From Anaerolineae bacterium (GTDB taxonomy: Bacteria > Chloroflexota > Anaerolineae > Aggregatilineales > Phototrophicaceae): DNA of 64,000 nt. Positions 34,852-43,147 of the stretch are shown here, in pieces (the stretch's first letter is position 1; each line of letters starts with the position of its first letter). Location of the stretch: positions 117,735 to 181,734 of the forward strand of contig JALHQT010000010.1 of assembly GCA_022841825.1 (NCBI GenBank), read 5' to 3'. The position numbers and the translations under genes are program-made. The notes below the pieces were generated by a model. The model had not been told where the DNA came from. It saw nothing but the letters and a program-made list of their open reading frames with translations, and ran no database searches.

Positions 34852-35721
34852 CTACGTGCCCTTCTCAATCGGCACGCCGACCGAGTTGCCCCATTCCGTC
34901 CAACTGCCGTCGTAGTTACGCACGTTCGGGTAGCCGAGCAGATACGTCAGCACGAACCAGGTATGGCTGCTCCGCTCGCCGATGCGGCAGTACGCGACGA
35001 TGTCATCGCTCGATTTCAAACCCTTTTCGCCCTCGTAGATGGCGCGCAGGTCATCCGCGCTCTTGAAGGTGCCGTCTTCCGGGTTCGCCGCGCGCGCCCA
35101 GGGCACGCTCTTCGCGCCGGGGATATGCCCGCCGCGCAGCACGCCTTCCTGCGGGTATTCCGGCATGTGCGTCTTTTCGCCGCTGAACTCGGCAGGGCTG
35201 CGCACATCGACCAGCGGCTTGCCCGCCTTCTGATGCGCCAGCACCTGGTCGCGGAAGGCGCGAATGGTGCTGTCGTCGCGGTCGGGCGCGCTGTACTGTG
35301 TGGCAGGGTAGCTGGGCACCTCGCGCGTCAGCGGGCGGCTTTCCTGTGTCCATTTCAGGCGTCCACCGTCGAGGATGCGCGTGTTGGTGTGCCCGAAGAG
35401 CTGGAAGACCCACAGCGCATAGGTCGCCCACCAGTTGCTCTTATCACCGTAGAAGACGACGGTCGTTTCCGACGTGATGCCGATGCGTGACGCCAGCGCC
35501 TCAAAGCCAGCGCGGTCGAGGTAATCACGGCGCACGGGGTCGTTGAGATCCGTCACCCAATCGACCTGCACCGCGCCGGGGATGTGCCCCGAAGGGTAGA
35601 GCAGCGGGTCTTCGTTGCTTTCGACGATGCGAACGCTGGCGTCGTTCAGATGTGCCGCCAGCCAATCGGTCGAAACGAGCTTGTCCGCGTGTGCGTAACC
35701 ACGAGCCTGAATATCCGACAT
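34852..35721 (-). CDS. sseA: Thiosulfate/3-mercaptopyruvate sulfurtransferase (two rhodanese domains)
   Basis: A 289-residue enzyme with an N-terminal structural rhodanese domain and a C-terminal catalytic one. The active-site loop is [10 protein letters not shown], with Cys as the sulfur acceptor; the CRxGxR pattern points to thiosulfate sulfurtransferase (rhodanese) activity. Signature segments include [15 protein letters not shown] and [14 protein letters not shown]. The ribosome-binding site GGAGAAGTGAG precedes the ATG. Upstream lie an intrinsic terminator and a Cys-rich leader ORF. That arrangement suggests expression controlled by cysteine availability. The gene symbol is used loosely. 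Confidence 0.92.
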   Translation of the reverse strand: MSDIQARGYAHADKLVSTDWLAAHLNDASVRIVESNEDPLLYPSGHIPGAVQVDWVTDLNDPVRRDYLDRAGFEALASRIGITSETTVVFYGDKSNWWATYALWVFQLFGHTNTRILDGGRLKWTQESRPLTREVPSYPATQYSAPDRDDSTIRAFRDQVLAHQKAGKPLVDVRSPAEFSGEKTHMPEYPQEGVLRGGHIPGAKSVPWARAANPEDGTFKSADDLRAIYEGEKGLKSSDDIVAYCRIGERSSHTWFVLTYLLGYPNVRNYDGSWTEWGNSVGVPIEKGT

Positions 35722-35753
35722 CTCACTTCTCCTGGTAAGTCTTGCACTACACC

Positions 35754-35790
35754 AAACAAAAACGCCGCCCCAGACGGGACGGCGTTTTCA
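35754..35790 (-). terminator. Intrinsic terminator between the Cys leader ORF and the sulfurtransferase
   Basis: On the minus strand AACGCCGTCCC pairs with GGGGCGGCGTT (11 bp, one G-U) around GTCU, followed by TTTGTTTGGT. It ends about 35 bases before the sulfurtransferase ATG, placing it where an attenuator would be. Confidence 0.85.
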
Positions 35791-35813
35791 GGTGACGAAA
35801 CAGGGAACGTTCC

Positions 35814-35918
35814 CTAACCGCCCACACGCCTTCCGGTCATCGGCATGACGAACTGTCCCTCAGGACAACAGCCACACGGACACATACAGACGAAAGTGGG
35901 AAAAGGGAATGCGTTCAT
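35814..35918 (-). CDS. Putative Cys-rich leader peptide (34 codons)
   Basis: Predicted peptide MNAFPFPTFVCMCPCGCCPE then GQFVMPMTGRRVGG, with five TGT Cys codons at residues 11, 13, 15, 17 and 18. The -10-like TAGCCT ends seven bases before the ATG, so the mRNA would be leaderless. The Cys codons overlap a hairpin (TGTCCTGAGGGACA), and further hairpins (GTCATGCCGATGAC; AGGGAACGTTCCCT just after the stop) lie before the terminator. This is the layout of a translation-dependent attenuator. Alternatively it is a small metal-binding peptide. Longer readings upstream would start before the promoter. The ORF is too short to be certain. Confidence 0.6.
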   Translation of the reverse strand: MNAFPFPTFVCMCPCGCCPEGQFVMPMTGRRVGG

Positions 35919-35925
35919 ATGTGAG

Positions 35926-35954
35926 AGGCTAACATCAAACGCCGCGCGTGTCAA
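35926..35954 (-). promoter_or_regulatory. Promoter of the Cys-leader/sulfurtransferase transcript
   Basis: TTGACA (35949-35954, perfect -35) and TAGCCT (35926-35931, three of six) are 17 bases apart. The expected start site falls at or next to the leader ATG (35918). Confidence 0.55.
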
Positions 35955-36205
35955 CGTATGCGCAAAGCAGGGAGTGCTGAACATCATGGGAACGCCGTCC
36001 ACGACCGCGCCTACACCGTGCGCCTTCGGGTTTGCCGCCGAGCAGCAGTTCCGCCGCGTCGATGATGATCGACTTGTTCGAAACAGTTCCTATCCTTGCG
36101 TTCTAACGGATTTGAGGTCGCACACGGGAAGCGTAGTAGACAATCTCCACATATGGGGCATGATCAAGAGCGTGTCATTTCTTCTCTCGATCTGTGGAGG
36201 AAACT

Positions 36206-36673
36206 GTGGAGGTTGCACTACCCATTCTGCTGACGGTGGTCTCTTCTTTAATCGTGATTTTTGGGATCGTGTTTGGCATAGCAATTGTTATTTTACGACG
36301 CATGGCGTCACGCAATATGGCAGCCGCGCTGGCGAACTTCCCACAGGCGCAGGTGTTGGCGCGGAGCGCCCTGTTCTTCGGACAGCAGTCGAAAGGGGTC
36401 ACGCAGCTTCGCGGCAACGGGACACTGCTCCTGACCGACGACACGCTGTACTTTCGTAAGTGGGTGCCGATGACGGAGTACACCATTCCGTTGGGCAGCA
36501 TCCGCTCGATTGAGACGCCAATCGCTCATCTCGGCAAGTCCTACGGCAAGCCGCTGCTCAAGGTGAATTACCGAAGCGAGGGTGGCAGCGAAGACGCCAT
36601 CGCCTGGTATGTGCGCGATTTGGAGTCAGCCATGGCACAGATTGAGGCGAAGCGAGGCAGCATCGCCGTCTGA
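36206..36673 (+). CDS. Single-span membrane protein with a PH-like cytosolic domain
   Basis: A 155-residue protein. A single N-terminal hydrophobic span (LPILLTVVSSLIVIFGIVFGIAIVIL) is followed by a cytosolic beta-rich domain: GNGTLLLTDDTLYFRKWVPM, YTIPLGSIRSIETPI and GKPLLKVNY. The strand pattern LxLTDDxLxFxxW...IPLxxIxSI is that of bacterial PH-like domains. GGAGG lies five bases before GTG 36206, which was chosen over GTG 36194. It stands alone, divergent from the leader/sulfurtransferase unit. Confidence 0.78.
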   Translation: MEVALPILLTVVSSLIVIFGIVFGIAIVILRRMASRNMAAALANFPQAQVLARSALFFGQQSKGVTQLRGNGTLLLTDDTLYFRKWVPMTEYTIPLGSIRSIETPIAHLGKSYGKPLLKVNYRSEGGSEDAIAWYVRDLESAMAQIEAKRGSIAV

Positions 36674-36737
36674 AACAGGGTTGTGTGGAATTGCGGATGC
36701 GCCTTTGCGCATCTCTACAGCCCTGTAGCGTTTTCGT

Positions 36738-36787
36738 AGAGACGAGGTGTCCCATAGGGGGAGGCTTCGCACTGCCTCGTCCGCGCA
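36738..36787. repeat. Dispersed GACGAGGC repeat, inverted copy of 34629 block
   Basis: GTAGAGACGAGGTGTCCCAT, AGGGGGAGGCTTCGCACTGC, then CTCGTCCGCG. Its reverse complement matches GGCGGACGAGCGGACGAGGC-type sequence at 34629-34690. Confidence 0.65.
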
Positions 36788-36796
36788 TTTGCGACT

Positions 36797-37429
36797 CTAG
36801 ACGGGTCGTTTGCTGATCGCGAAAACGCACTGTTCCGCGCCGCCCGCGCGGCATTCGCTCTCGCGCAGGGGGTACTCGCGTCCGCCCGTCGCCGCGCTCA
36901 TGCAGCCCGCGATCAAGCCTGCCAGCAGCGCGCAGGCGGGGTTGGGGGCGTCGGGGTAGACGAAGGGGCTGTCGTGGACGACGAAGCGGTAGACCTGCGG
37001 CTGGGCATCCAGCGTGCAGCGCTGGTCACTGTGGCGGTTGAAAATCTCCGCCAGCACCTTCAACCCGACCTCCATGCGGGTCGTATCCGGCAGGCGCTGA
37101 AACAGGGGATCGTTGAAGGCGGCGAATGCCCCGAATGACGCCATATGCACGAACCACGCCGCGCCGATCTCCAACGCCAGCGCGCGCCCACCCGCCTCGC
37201 CGTAGGTGGTGAGGAGGGCGCGGTTGAGCGCAGACAGGCTGTCGAAGGTGTACGTGCGGTCGAGGGTGTCGTCCGGGAGATCCATCGGGAGCGCGGCGGC
37301 TGCCAGCAGCGTTTGCGTGCTGAATTCGCCCAGCACTTCGCGCATCGCCAGGATCAACTGGCGTGCGAAGCGCTGCGGAACCATGCGCGGCGCGGGCGCG
37401 GACTTTTTCACGCGGCTGCGTTCCGGCAC
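36797..37429 (-). CDS. V4R-domain-like protein
   Basis: A 210-residue soluble protein. The C terminus reads YPLRESECRAGGAEQCVFAI, the typical V4R ending with two Cys that bind zinc or a small ligand in the family. Earlier segments (LNRALLTTYGEAGGRALALE) fit the helical first half of such domains. GTG 37429 is the likely start though the ribosome-binding site is weak. It follows a roadblock gene on the same strand by 29 bases, an arrangement seen in chemosensory or GTPase-related modules. Ligand unknown. Confidence 0.7.
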   Translation of the reverse strand: MPERSRVKKSAPAPRMVPQRFARQLILAMREVLGEFSTQTLLAAAALPMDLPDDTLDRTYTFDSLSALNRALLTTYGEAGGRALALEIGAAWFVHMASFGAFAAFNDPLFQRLPDTTRMEVGLKVLAEIFNRHSDQRCTLDAQPQVYRFVVHDSPFVYPDAPNPACALLAGLIAGCMSAATGGREYPLRESECRAGGAEQCVFAISKRPV

Positions 37430-37458
37430 AACATCACCCGCTCAACGTCATGACGAGG

Positions 37459-37827
37459 TTAGAGGAGGTTCTCAAGATCCTGCTTGGCGCGACCGATGTC
37501 GAGGAAGATCAACCCCAACTTGGCATCCTTGCGCGCCAGGACGGTCAGGACGGCTTCATCGCCGACCGAGGTCAGGATGACGTAGCCGCTTTCGCCTTTG
37601 ACATACAACTGCTGCAGGACGCCGCGCCCCAGCTCAGTCGAAATGCGTTCGCCGAGGGACTGCATCGCCGCGCTCATGGCGCTGACGCGGTCTTCTTCGG
37701 TGCCAGTCGGCAGCAGTGAGGCGATGCTCAAGCCGTCCACGCTGACGATTGCCGCCGCTTCGACATCCCCGGAGCTTGCCTGCAAATCACGCAGGCGGGT
37801 GACTAGTTGTTCAGTCCGCGATTTCAC
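37459..37827 (-). CDS. Roadblock/LC7-domain protein
   Basis: A 122-residue dynein light chain-like protein of the MglB/LC7 family. Core motifs are GDVEAAAIVSVDGLSIASLLP, RVSAMSAAMQSLGERISTELG and KGESGYVILTSVGDEAVLTV. GTG 37827 is preceded by AGGAGA and yields the usual family length; an in-frame extension upstream has no domain character. In the family it forms dimers that regulate small Ras-like GTPases. No GTPase lies adjacent. It is upstream of the V4R-like gene. Confidence 0.88.
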   Translation of the reverse strand: MKSRTEQLVTRLRDLQASSGDVEAAAIVSVDGLSIASLLPTGTEEDRVSAMSAAMQSLGERISTELGRGVLQQLYVKGESGYVILTSVGDEAVLTVLARKDAKLGLIFLDIGRAKQDLENLL

Positions 37828-38046
37828 CGATGCTTTCTCCTGAAGTAGCGGCGAGATGGCTCGCCAGTCTGTGAGCGGGCGGTACGCCTGTCGCCCGAAG
37901 ACGTGCATCGCCTTCCGATAGGGAAAAGCGAACCCGTCCACTGTTTCAGTATAGAGTAAGATGGAAGCTGCGCGCAAGCGGGGGAGAATTAAGGGGAAGC
38001 CTATTGGGAGGGGCGCAGTGCGTCGCGCCCCTCCCAAATCAATCGT

Positions 38047-38382
38047 CTACTGTCCGCTCAGGCGGTCAGCCGCGTCATCGATTTTGTCCTTGACCTCTTC
38101 GACGACACTCGGTTCTTCGCGCACGATCTCGATGTTGAGACGCGCGACCAAGGCGCCAATCGCGCCCAGCGCTGCCAGCCAGGGGCTGAGGAGCGCGACC
38201 GCGCCGCCGATCACCGCGCCCGCCGTCAGCGGGATTTCGACCAGCGTCTTGCCTTCCTGATCGCGGACGATCAGACGGCGGACGTTGCCTTGTTCGACGA
38301 TTTCCTTGAAGCGTTCCACGAGCTGATTGCCCTGGACTTCGACCTGTTCACTGAACGTGTTCTTGGGGTTCTGCTCAGACAT
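38047..38382 (-). CDS. DUF4342-domain protein
   Basis: A 111-residue protein. An acidic N terminus precedes VEVQGNQLVERFKEIVEQGN, VRRLIVRDQEGKTLVEIPLT and a hydrophobic Ala/Gly-rich segment (AGAVIGGAVALLSPWLAALG), then a coiled C terminus. This is the DUF4342 pattern, a family found with membrane association in Chloroflexota and Firmicutes. Its function is unknown. GGAGAACGCC precedes the ATG. Confidence 0.85.
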   Translation of the reverse strand: MSEQNPKNTFSEQVEVQGNQLVERFKEIVEQGNVRRLIVRDQEGKTLVEIPLTAGAVIGGAVALLSPWLAALGAIGALVARLNIEIVREEPSVVEEVKDKIDDAADRLSGQ

Positions 38383-38535
38383 GGCGTTCTCCTGTTTGGT
38401 TCACTGCCTTACACATCATAATATACGTAGGCTTTTTGCGAAAGTTGCAGCGTAGCCCGATTGTTGGGTTGGGCTTTCATGATGGCACGTTATAATGGAA
38501 CTTACCTTGTGCAACCATTCGGGGAGCAGACCGCG

Positions 38536-39579
38536 ATGAAACGTCCTGCATTGATCCTACTGGCGGCGTTTGCCGCTTTCGCTGTCACTGTGTTGGCACC
38601 GCTGGTCGCTTATGCCGAATTTGGTACCAACTGGACGGCTACCTACTTCAACTGCTACGACCTCAACTGCGCGTCAGTCACCTCGCAGGCGGGGATCAAC
38701 GGCATCAACTATAACTATGGCACTGGCAGCCCGGTCACGGGGGTCAACCCAGATAACTTCAGCATCCGCTTCGAGTCGGTGCAGCAGTTCCAGGCAGGCA
38801 CATATGAATTCGTCGTTTCGTATGACGATGGCGTCCGCATCTTCATCGACAACGTCCAGGTGCTGGATCGCTTCACACCTGGCGGGTTGCGCACCGACCG
38901 CGTCCAGCAGACGCTGACGGCGGGACCGCACACGCTCAAGGTTGAATTTGCCGACCTTGCCCAGGAAGCCCAGATTCAGTTTCAGTACTTTCTGATCACG
39001 GCGGGGGCGCTCGGCACGCCGACGACCAGCCCTGGCGTGATCGGCACGCCCATCCCGGTGGTCGGGACGCCGGTCTCGGTCGGGGTGAGTGTGACGGGTG
39101 TGCGCGGGCTGGCGGTGCGCACGGGTCCTTATCTCGGCGCGTCGCAGGTGACGACGGCGATGGCGGGCACGACCTATCTCGTGCTGGCGCGCAACCGCAG
39201 CGAAGGCACGGTCACCTGGTATTACATCGAGGTCGGCATTCGGCGCGGCTGGGCGAGCGGGCGCTACCTGACCTTCGCGGGGATCGACCCGAACGCACTG
39301 CCCACGCAGGAAAGCGTCTTCGACACGGTCGATGGCGCGCCCGACATCGGCGTGACCGGGATTACACGCTCGGTGATGAACCTGCGCGTTCGTCCCAGCG
39401 AACGAACCGACCTGCTGGATCAGCTTGCCTGGGGTGAAGAAGTGTCGATCATCGGGCGGACGGTGCAGGGCGGCTTCAACCGCTGGTATCAGGTGCGCAC
39501 GTCCGAAGGGCTGGTCGGCTGGATCGTCGCGCCGTTCGTGACGGTGCGCGGCAGCCTGAACAGCGTGCCGATCCGCTGA
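38536..39579 (+). CDS. Secreted PA14 plus SH3b-domain protein
   Basis: A 347-residue exported protein. Signal peptide residues 1-32 (ending LVAYA). A PA14-like domain spans about 35-170 (NWTATYFNCYDLNC, DNFSIRFESVQQFQAGTYEF, VSYDDGVRIFIDNVQVLD), a fold that usually binds carbohydrate. Two SH3b domains follow (VTGVRGLAVRTGPYLGASQV and GITRSVMNLRVRPSERTDLL), each with the WY/GWxxxxx pattern. It is probably a cell-envelope binding protein. ATG 38536 follows GGGGAG. The next gene starts 20 bases later. Confidence 0.88.
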   Translation: MKRPALILLAAFAAFAVTVLAPLVAYAEFGTNWTATYFNCYDLNCASVTSQAGINGINYNYGTGSPVTGVNPDNFSIRFESVQQFQAGTYEFVVSYDDGVRIFIDNVQVLDRFTPGGLRTDRVQQTLTAGPHTLKVEFADLAQEAQIQFQYFLITAGALGTPTTSPGVIGTPIPVVGTPVSVGVSVTGVRGLAVRTGPYLGASQVTTAMAGTTYLVLARNRSEGTVTWYYIEVGIRRGWASGRYLTFAGIDPNALPTQESVFDTVDGAPDIGVTGITRSVMNLRVRPSERTDLLDQLAWGEEVSIIGRTVQGGFNRWYQVRTSEGLVGWIVAPFVTVRGSLNSVPIR

Positions 39580-39598
39580 CGCGCCGCGCCACGCACGG

Positions 39599-40420
39599 AT
39601 GGACGCCGCTTATTACCCCTTCTCGGTCGGCGGCATCGCCTGCGCGGTGCTGCTCGATGGCGCATCGCTGCTCGGCAAAGAGGGCATCCTGCGCCGCTAC
39701 CCAGACGCGACCGAAGCAGAGTTCCGCCAGGCGTTCGCGGAGATCGGGCGCTCGCTGGACGACGCGGACAGCGCGTTCAACCTGCTGCTGATCGAGCATG
39801 ACGGCGAGCGCATCCTGGTGGATGCGGGCGAAGGGGGCAAGCCCAAAGGCGGCGGGGTGATCGAAAGCCTGCGGCTGGCGGGCTTATCGCCAGACGGCAT
39901 CACCCAGGTCATCCTCACCCATACCCACCGCGATCACGTCCTCGGCTTGCTCACGCACGACGATCAGCCCGTCTTTCCCAATGCCCGCTACCTGCTTTCG
40001 CGGACTGAGATGGCATACTGGCGCGGGCGCGTCCAGCAGGGGATCGTCGATGACAGCGCGATCCTCGCCATGCTCGACGCACAGGGCGTGCGGCTGATCG
40101 AGATGGACGCGCCGATCCTGCCAGGGCTGACCACCATCCCGCTGCCGGGGCATACGCCAGGACAGATCGGGCTGCGACTGGAAGCGCAGGGCGAAACGCT
40201 GCTCCATCTGGCGGACGCGCTCCACCAGCCGTTCCAGTTCGCGCATCCGGAATGGTCGCCGACGTTCGACCTGGACACGTCCGTCTCCGTACCCACGCGC
40301 CGTGAGGCGCTCGCCCGCGCGGCGGATGACCACGCCGTGACGCTGTGCTATCACCTGACATTCCCGGGTTTGGGGCGGGTGAAACGTGCTGGGACGGCGT
40401 TTGCGTGGGATAAATTGTAG
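39599..40420 (+). CDS. Metallo-beta-lactamase-fold hydrolase
   Basis: A 273-residue MBL-fold enzyme. The metal motif is ILTHTHRDHVLGLL (HxHxDH) followed by PLPGHTPGQIGL (third His) and a downstream ALHQP region (Asp ligand and later His). N-terminal residues DGERILVDAGEG fit the fold. The family hydrolyses lactones, thioesters or phosphodiesters. The neighbour upstream is the PA14-SH3b protein, 20 bases away, so they are probably cotranscribed. The substrate is unknown. Confidence 0.9.
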   Translation: MDAAYYPFSVGGIACAVLLDGASLLGKEGILRRYPDATEAEFRQAFAEIGRSLDDADSAFNLLLIEHDGERILVDAGEGGKPKGGGVIESLRLAGLSPDGITQVILTHTHRDHVLGLLTHDDQPVFPNARYLLSRTEMAYWRGRVQQGIVDDSAILAMLDAQGVRLIEMDAPILPGLTTIPLPGHTPGQIGLRLEAQGETLLHLADALHQPFQFAHPEWSPTFDLDTSVSVPTRREALARAADDHAVTLCYHLTFPGLGRVKRAGTAFAWDKL

Positions 40421-40490
40421 CATCGTGTAAACCATCCAATACTCAACGTTGTCATTTTGTAAAAGTTGCATAAATAATCGCTTATCTTCA

Positions 40491-40520
40491 TTGACTTCCC
40501 CTGATCCCCTCCTTTACAAT
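40491..40520 (+). promoter_or_regulatory. Candidate sigma-70 promoter for the 40607 gene
   Basis: TTGACT (40491-40496) and TACAAT (40515-40520, five of six) with an 18-base spacer, about 80 bases before the start codon. Confidence 0.55.
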
Positions 40521-40606
40521 GCAGGTATATGAAAGACCACAGTTGCATTTTTTCAGCGTCTAATCAAGGCGAGATCGTTTTCAAGTGGTCAGTCAGAGGA
40601 ATGTCT

Positions 40607-40831
40607 ATGTACCCAATTATCGATACCGTACGTACTTATCAGGATGAATTGATCCGCGAAGCGGAAGCCGAGCGCCTGGTTATTGAAGCGCTGGCGGAAC
40701 GTCATGCCGAGGGGCACTCGCCCGTCGCCTGGATCGGTCGCCAGATGATCGCCCTGGGCAAGGGACTGATCGAGGTCTCCGGCGAAAAAGCAGACGGTGT
40801 GGAAGAACGCACCACCATCAGCCTGAACTAA
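40607..40831 (+). CDS. Small helical protein of unknown function
   Basis: A 74-residue protein, MYPIIDTVRTYQDELIREAE..., predicted to be mostly helical and charged. AGAGG lies seven bases before ATG 40607 (ATG 40601 is also possible). It has its own promoter and a strong terminator, so it is monocistronic. No domain recognised. Small size and independent control suggest a regulator or stress peptide, but that is not shown. Confidence 0.75.
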   Translation: MYPIIDTVRTYQDELIREAEAERLVIEALAERHAEGHSPVAWIGRQMIALGKGLIEVSGEKADGVEERTTISLN

Positions 40832-40868
40832 CACTGATTGTGGACGCCAGCCGTCCACTCCTGGATCG

Positions 40869-40898
40869 AACGCCGGACTGCATAGTCCGGCGTTTTTG
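40869..40898 (+). terminator. Rho-independent terminator of the 40607 gene
   Basis: CGCCGGACT pairs perfectly with AGTCCGGCG around GCAT and is followed by TTTTTGTT. Confidence 0.93.
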
Positions 40899-40940
40899 TT
40901 GCCCGCATTTATGGCATAATCATTGCTAGAACGGGAATGA

Positions 40941-41507
40941 GTGAGGGAGAAAATCGTCATAGTGATCAACGAATTAACGACCTCCTCCACGACGGCATTT
41001 GAGGCATTCGTCAAACGTCCAGAAAACACAGATCGCCGCTTCGAACTCATCAACGGAGAGATTATCGAAGTGCCTTCAAACGCTTATTCCTCCAAGATTG
41101 CCATCGCAATCGCGTTTGCGCTGTATGGATTTGTCCGTGCGAATCGTCTGGGGCACGTGACGGGCGAGCAAGCGGGCTATGTCATCGGAAATCAGGTGTT
41201 CGCACCCGATGTTGCGTTCATTACCTCCCAACGACTGCCCGAACTCCCCACAGAGGGATTCACGCCCATTGCCCCGGATCTGGCGGTTGAAGTCATTTCG
41301 CCGACGGACGTTCAGGCAGACATTCGTCGTAAGCTCGGTTTTTATGCCGCTGCGAATGTACTGGTTTGGCTCGTCTACCCTGCACGCAGGCTCGTCGAAG
41401 TCTATGCGCCTGATGCACCTGTCATGCTTGTGACACTTGACGAAGCGCTTGATGGTGGCACTGTCCTGCCCGGCTTCACGCTGCCGCTGCGCGAGATCTT
41501 TGACTAA
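40941..41507 (+). CDS. Uma2-family (DUF820) putative restriction-endonuclease-fold protein
   Basis: A 188-residue protein of the Uma2 family, which has a PD-(D/E)xK nuclease-like fold. Characteristic segments are RRFELINGEIIEVPSNAYS, QVFAPDVAFITSQRL, IAPDLAVEVISPTDVQADIR and AANVLVWLVYPARRLVEVY. The conserved Asp in APDVAF and Glu in VEVISP fit the active site, with Lys in RRKLGFY. The family is highly expanded in cyanobacteria and Chloroflexota and its biological role remains unsettled. GTG 40941 is the chosen start. Confidence 0.9.
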   Translation: MREKIVIVINELTTSSTTAFEAFVKRPENTDRRFELINGEIIEVPSNAYSSKIAIAIAFALYGFVRANRLGHVTGEQAGYVIGNQVFAPDVAFITSQRLPELPTEGFTPIAPDLAVEVISPTDVQADIRRKLGFYAAANVLVWLVYPARRLVEVYAPDAPVMLVTLDEALDGGTVLPGFTLPLREIFD

Positions 41508-41555
41508 CCTGGGACGTGGGGTACGCTTGAGGAGAAGTGTGCCTGAGAGCTTGCC

Positions 41556-43091
41556 ATGACCGCCTCCTCCCGCCCGCAACCTGCCCCCATTGACCATCCC
41601 AATGTTTTCGACGCGCTGCGTCTGCCCGTGCTGCGCCGCATCGCGCGCTGGCGCTGGGGGCGGCTCGTCTTCCAGCCCCCGCTGCTCGCCGTCGCCGTCC
41701 TCCTGATGTACGACGGCTTCACGGGTCCGCAGAACGCCGCGCAGAACCTGGCGACGGTCGTCCCCTGGGTACACTATCGCGGCTTGGTCATCGTCGCCCT
41801 GCTGCTCGTCGGCAACCTCTTCTGCATGGGCTGCCCCTTCATGCTGCCGCGCACGCTCGCCAAACGCTTCAGTCTGCCGGGGCGGCGCTTTCCACAGTTC
41901 CTGCGCGGCAAGTGGCTGGCGATAGCCGGACTGTTTACGCTCTTCTTCCTCTACGAATGGCTGGATTTCTGGGCGAGTCCCTGGCTGACGGCGTGGGTGA
42001 TCGCCTTCTACTTCGTCGCCTCGTTCGCGCTCGAAGCGTTTTTCAGCGAGTCGGCATTCTGCAAATACGTCTGCCCGCTCGGCACCTTCAACTTCGTCTA
42101 CTCGACCGTCTCGCCGCTGCAAATCCGCGCCAAAGACACCGACATCTGCCGGACGTGCGTCGGCAAGGAATGCATCAACGGCTCCTATTCGCCGCAGCCT
42201 CTCATCCTGATCGACCACATCGGCGTGAATGGCGAGCCGGACAAGACGCATAGCCACGACGCCAAAGGCACGCCCGGCTGCGGCACGCTGCTCTTTGCGC
42301 CGCAGATGCAGAGCAGCATGGACTGCACGCTCTGCCTCGACTGCGTGCGTGCCTGCCCGCACGACAACGTCGGCTTGCTGGCGCGCGCGCCGGGGAGCGA
42401 ACTGCTCAACCCCGACGCGCTGCCCCGCCGCTACGACATGGCGTTCCTGCTGATCGCGCTGGCGTTCATGGGGCTGGTCAACGCCTTTGGCATGGTGCCG
42501 CCGGTCTATGACCTCTTGCAGCAGATCGCGGATTCACTCGGCTTGACGGCGCTCGGCTGGTCGAACACGGCGATTGAAGCGGTCGCGCTCGGTCTCGTCT
42601 TCGTCGTCGGGGGGCTGCTGCTGCCGATTGCGCTCTCGCTGCTCGCCGCGTCCGCCGGCCGCGCCCTGACGCGCACGCGCAAGCGCGACAGCCTGCGTGT
42701 TGCGTTGGCGTCGTTCGCGCCCGCCTTCGTGCCGATTGGCTTCGGCTTCTGGGCGGCGCATTACGGCTTCCACTTCCTGATCGGTTTTCTCACGATCATC
42801 CCGGTCTTCCAGAACTTCCTGCTCGATCATCGCATCGCCGGCTTCGGGCAGCCGAACTGGGCGCTCGGCGGCATCAGCGATCTGAGCGTGATTGGCTTGA
42901 TCCAGACGGTGTTCGTGCTGGGCGGTTTTTTGTGGAGCATGATGATCGCACAGCGGACGGCGCTGCGCCTGTATCGCCGTCAGGGGATGCTGGGCTTTCT
43001 GCCCTGGGCGCTCCTGCTGACGGCGATGATGCTGGCGAGCTTATGGCTGTTCGCGCAGCCGATGGAGATGCGCGGGACAGTGTTTGACTGA
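41556..43091 (+). CDS. FesM/NapH-like membrane iron-sulfur protein
   Basis: A 511-residue membrane protein with about ten spans and two ferredoxin-like Cys clusters on cytosolic loops. Residues 150-220 hold CKYVCPLG and CRTCVGKECINGSY, and about 250-275 hold MDCTLCLDCVRACPHD, a typical 4Fe-4S binding pattern. NapH-, CcoG- and FesM-type proteins use such clusters in quinol or cofactor electron transfer. Its own role is unknown. It is alone on the plus strand, with no obvious partner oxidoreductase. Confidence 0.88.
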   Translation: MTASSRPQPAPIDHPNVFDALRLPVLRRIARWRWGRLVFQPPLLAVAVLLMYDGFTGPQNAAQNLATVVPWVHYRGLVIVALLLVGNLFCMGCPFMLPRTLAKRFSLPGRRFPQFLRGKWLAIAGLFTLFFLYEWLDFWASPWLTAWVIAFYFVASFALEAFFSESAFCKYVCPLGTFNFVYSTVSPLQIRAKDTDICRTCVGKECINGSYSPQPLILIDHIGVNGEPDKTHSHDAKGTPGCGTLLFAPQMQSSMDCTLCLDCVRACPHDNVGLLARAPGSELLNPDALPRRYDMAFLLIALAFMGLVNAFGMVPPVYDLLQQIADSLGLTALGWSNTAIEAVALGLVFVVGGLLLPIALSLLAASAGRALTRTRKRDSLRVALASFAPAFVPIGFGFWAAHYGFHFLIGFLTIIPVFQNFLLDHRIAGFGQPNWALGGISDLSVIGLIQTVFVLGGFLWSMMIAQRTALRLYRRQGMLGFLPWALLLTAMMLASLWLFAQPMEMRGTVFD

Positions 43092-43147
43092 TGAAGTCGC
43101 ATGATACAATCGATAATGCTGGTGATTGAGTGACGGGTGTGACAGCG

